Assembly: GCA_021811745.1 (NCBI GenBank) | Contig: JAJZNH010000622.1 | Location: 1 to 6,073 of the forward strand | Direction: 5' to 3' | From: Acidobacteriota bacterium | GTDB taxonomy: Bacteria; Acidobacteriota; Terriglobia; Terriglobales; Acidobacteriaceae | DNA: 6,073 nt | Shown: in pieces, positions 6,038 to 6,073 of the stretch | Layout of the letters: every line of letters begins with the position of its first letter | Position numbering within the stretch: the first letter of the stretch is position 1 | Notes under the pieces: generated by a model | Told to the model about the DNA's origin: nothing | The model's database searches: none | What the model saw: only the letters and a program-made list of their open reading frames with translations | Position numbers and translations under genes: made by a program

Positions 6038-6073
6038 GTTTGACCAGAGCTGCAAACGGGACCGGTCCCACCT

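Overview
The window looks like chromosomal DNA from a GC-rich, Gram-negative-like soil or environmental bacterium. An Acidobacteriota-type genome is my best guess, based on the style of the predicted exported proteins and the UDP-galactopyranose-mutase-like flavoprotein. No rRNA or marker gene is present, so the taxonomy is inference only. I see no tRNA, CRISPR array, insertion sequence or phage gene.

Layout. Positions 1-159 (minus) hold the first 53 codons of a Tat-exported protein that runs off the left edge. A compact promoter/operator-like region lies upstream of it (about 193-230), with CG dinucleotides repeating every 6 bp. Next come two minus-strand genes joined by a GTGA start/stop overlap: a HugZ-type FMN split-barrel/DUF2470 protein (2162-2962) followed by a large FAD-dependent UGM/HemY-like oxidoreductase (360-2165). 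Upstream of the pair is a 246-bp gap with a fair sigma70-like promoter, then a membrane acyltransferase-3 family gene (3209-4216, minus). From 4256 to about 4616 (minus) lies a decayed class I SAM methyltransferase. It can be reassembled across three frames with two inferred single-base deletions and one amber codon. After a short gap holding a 12-bp perfect palindrome, a plus-strand gene (4802-5668) encodes an exported protein that probably has a LolA/outer-membrane-lipoprotein-sorting-like beta fold. The right end (5669-6073) has no intact gene. It contains a recognisable fragment of a DsrE-family protein (about 5818-5928, plus), bordered by a 14-bp perfect palindrome, and a coding-like segment on the opposite strand that may be the inverted end of the same protein.

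How the parts work together. The only clear functional unit is the HugZ-like/FAD-oxidoreductase pair. Its overlap implies coupled translation and suggests that an FMN/haem-type protein and a flavin oxidoreductase act together. The acyltransferase could modify a cell-surface glycan in the same strand cluster, but it is separated by its own gap. The region from 4217 to the right edge appears to be undergoing gene decay, with two gene remnants flanking one surviving exported-protein gene.
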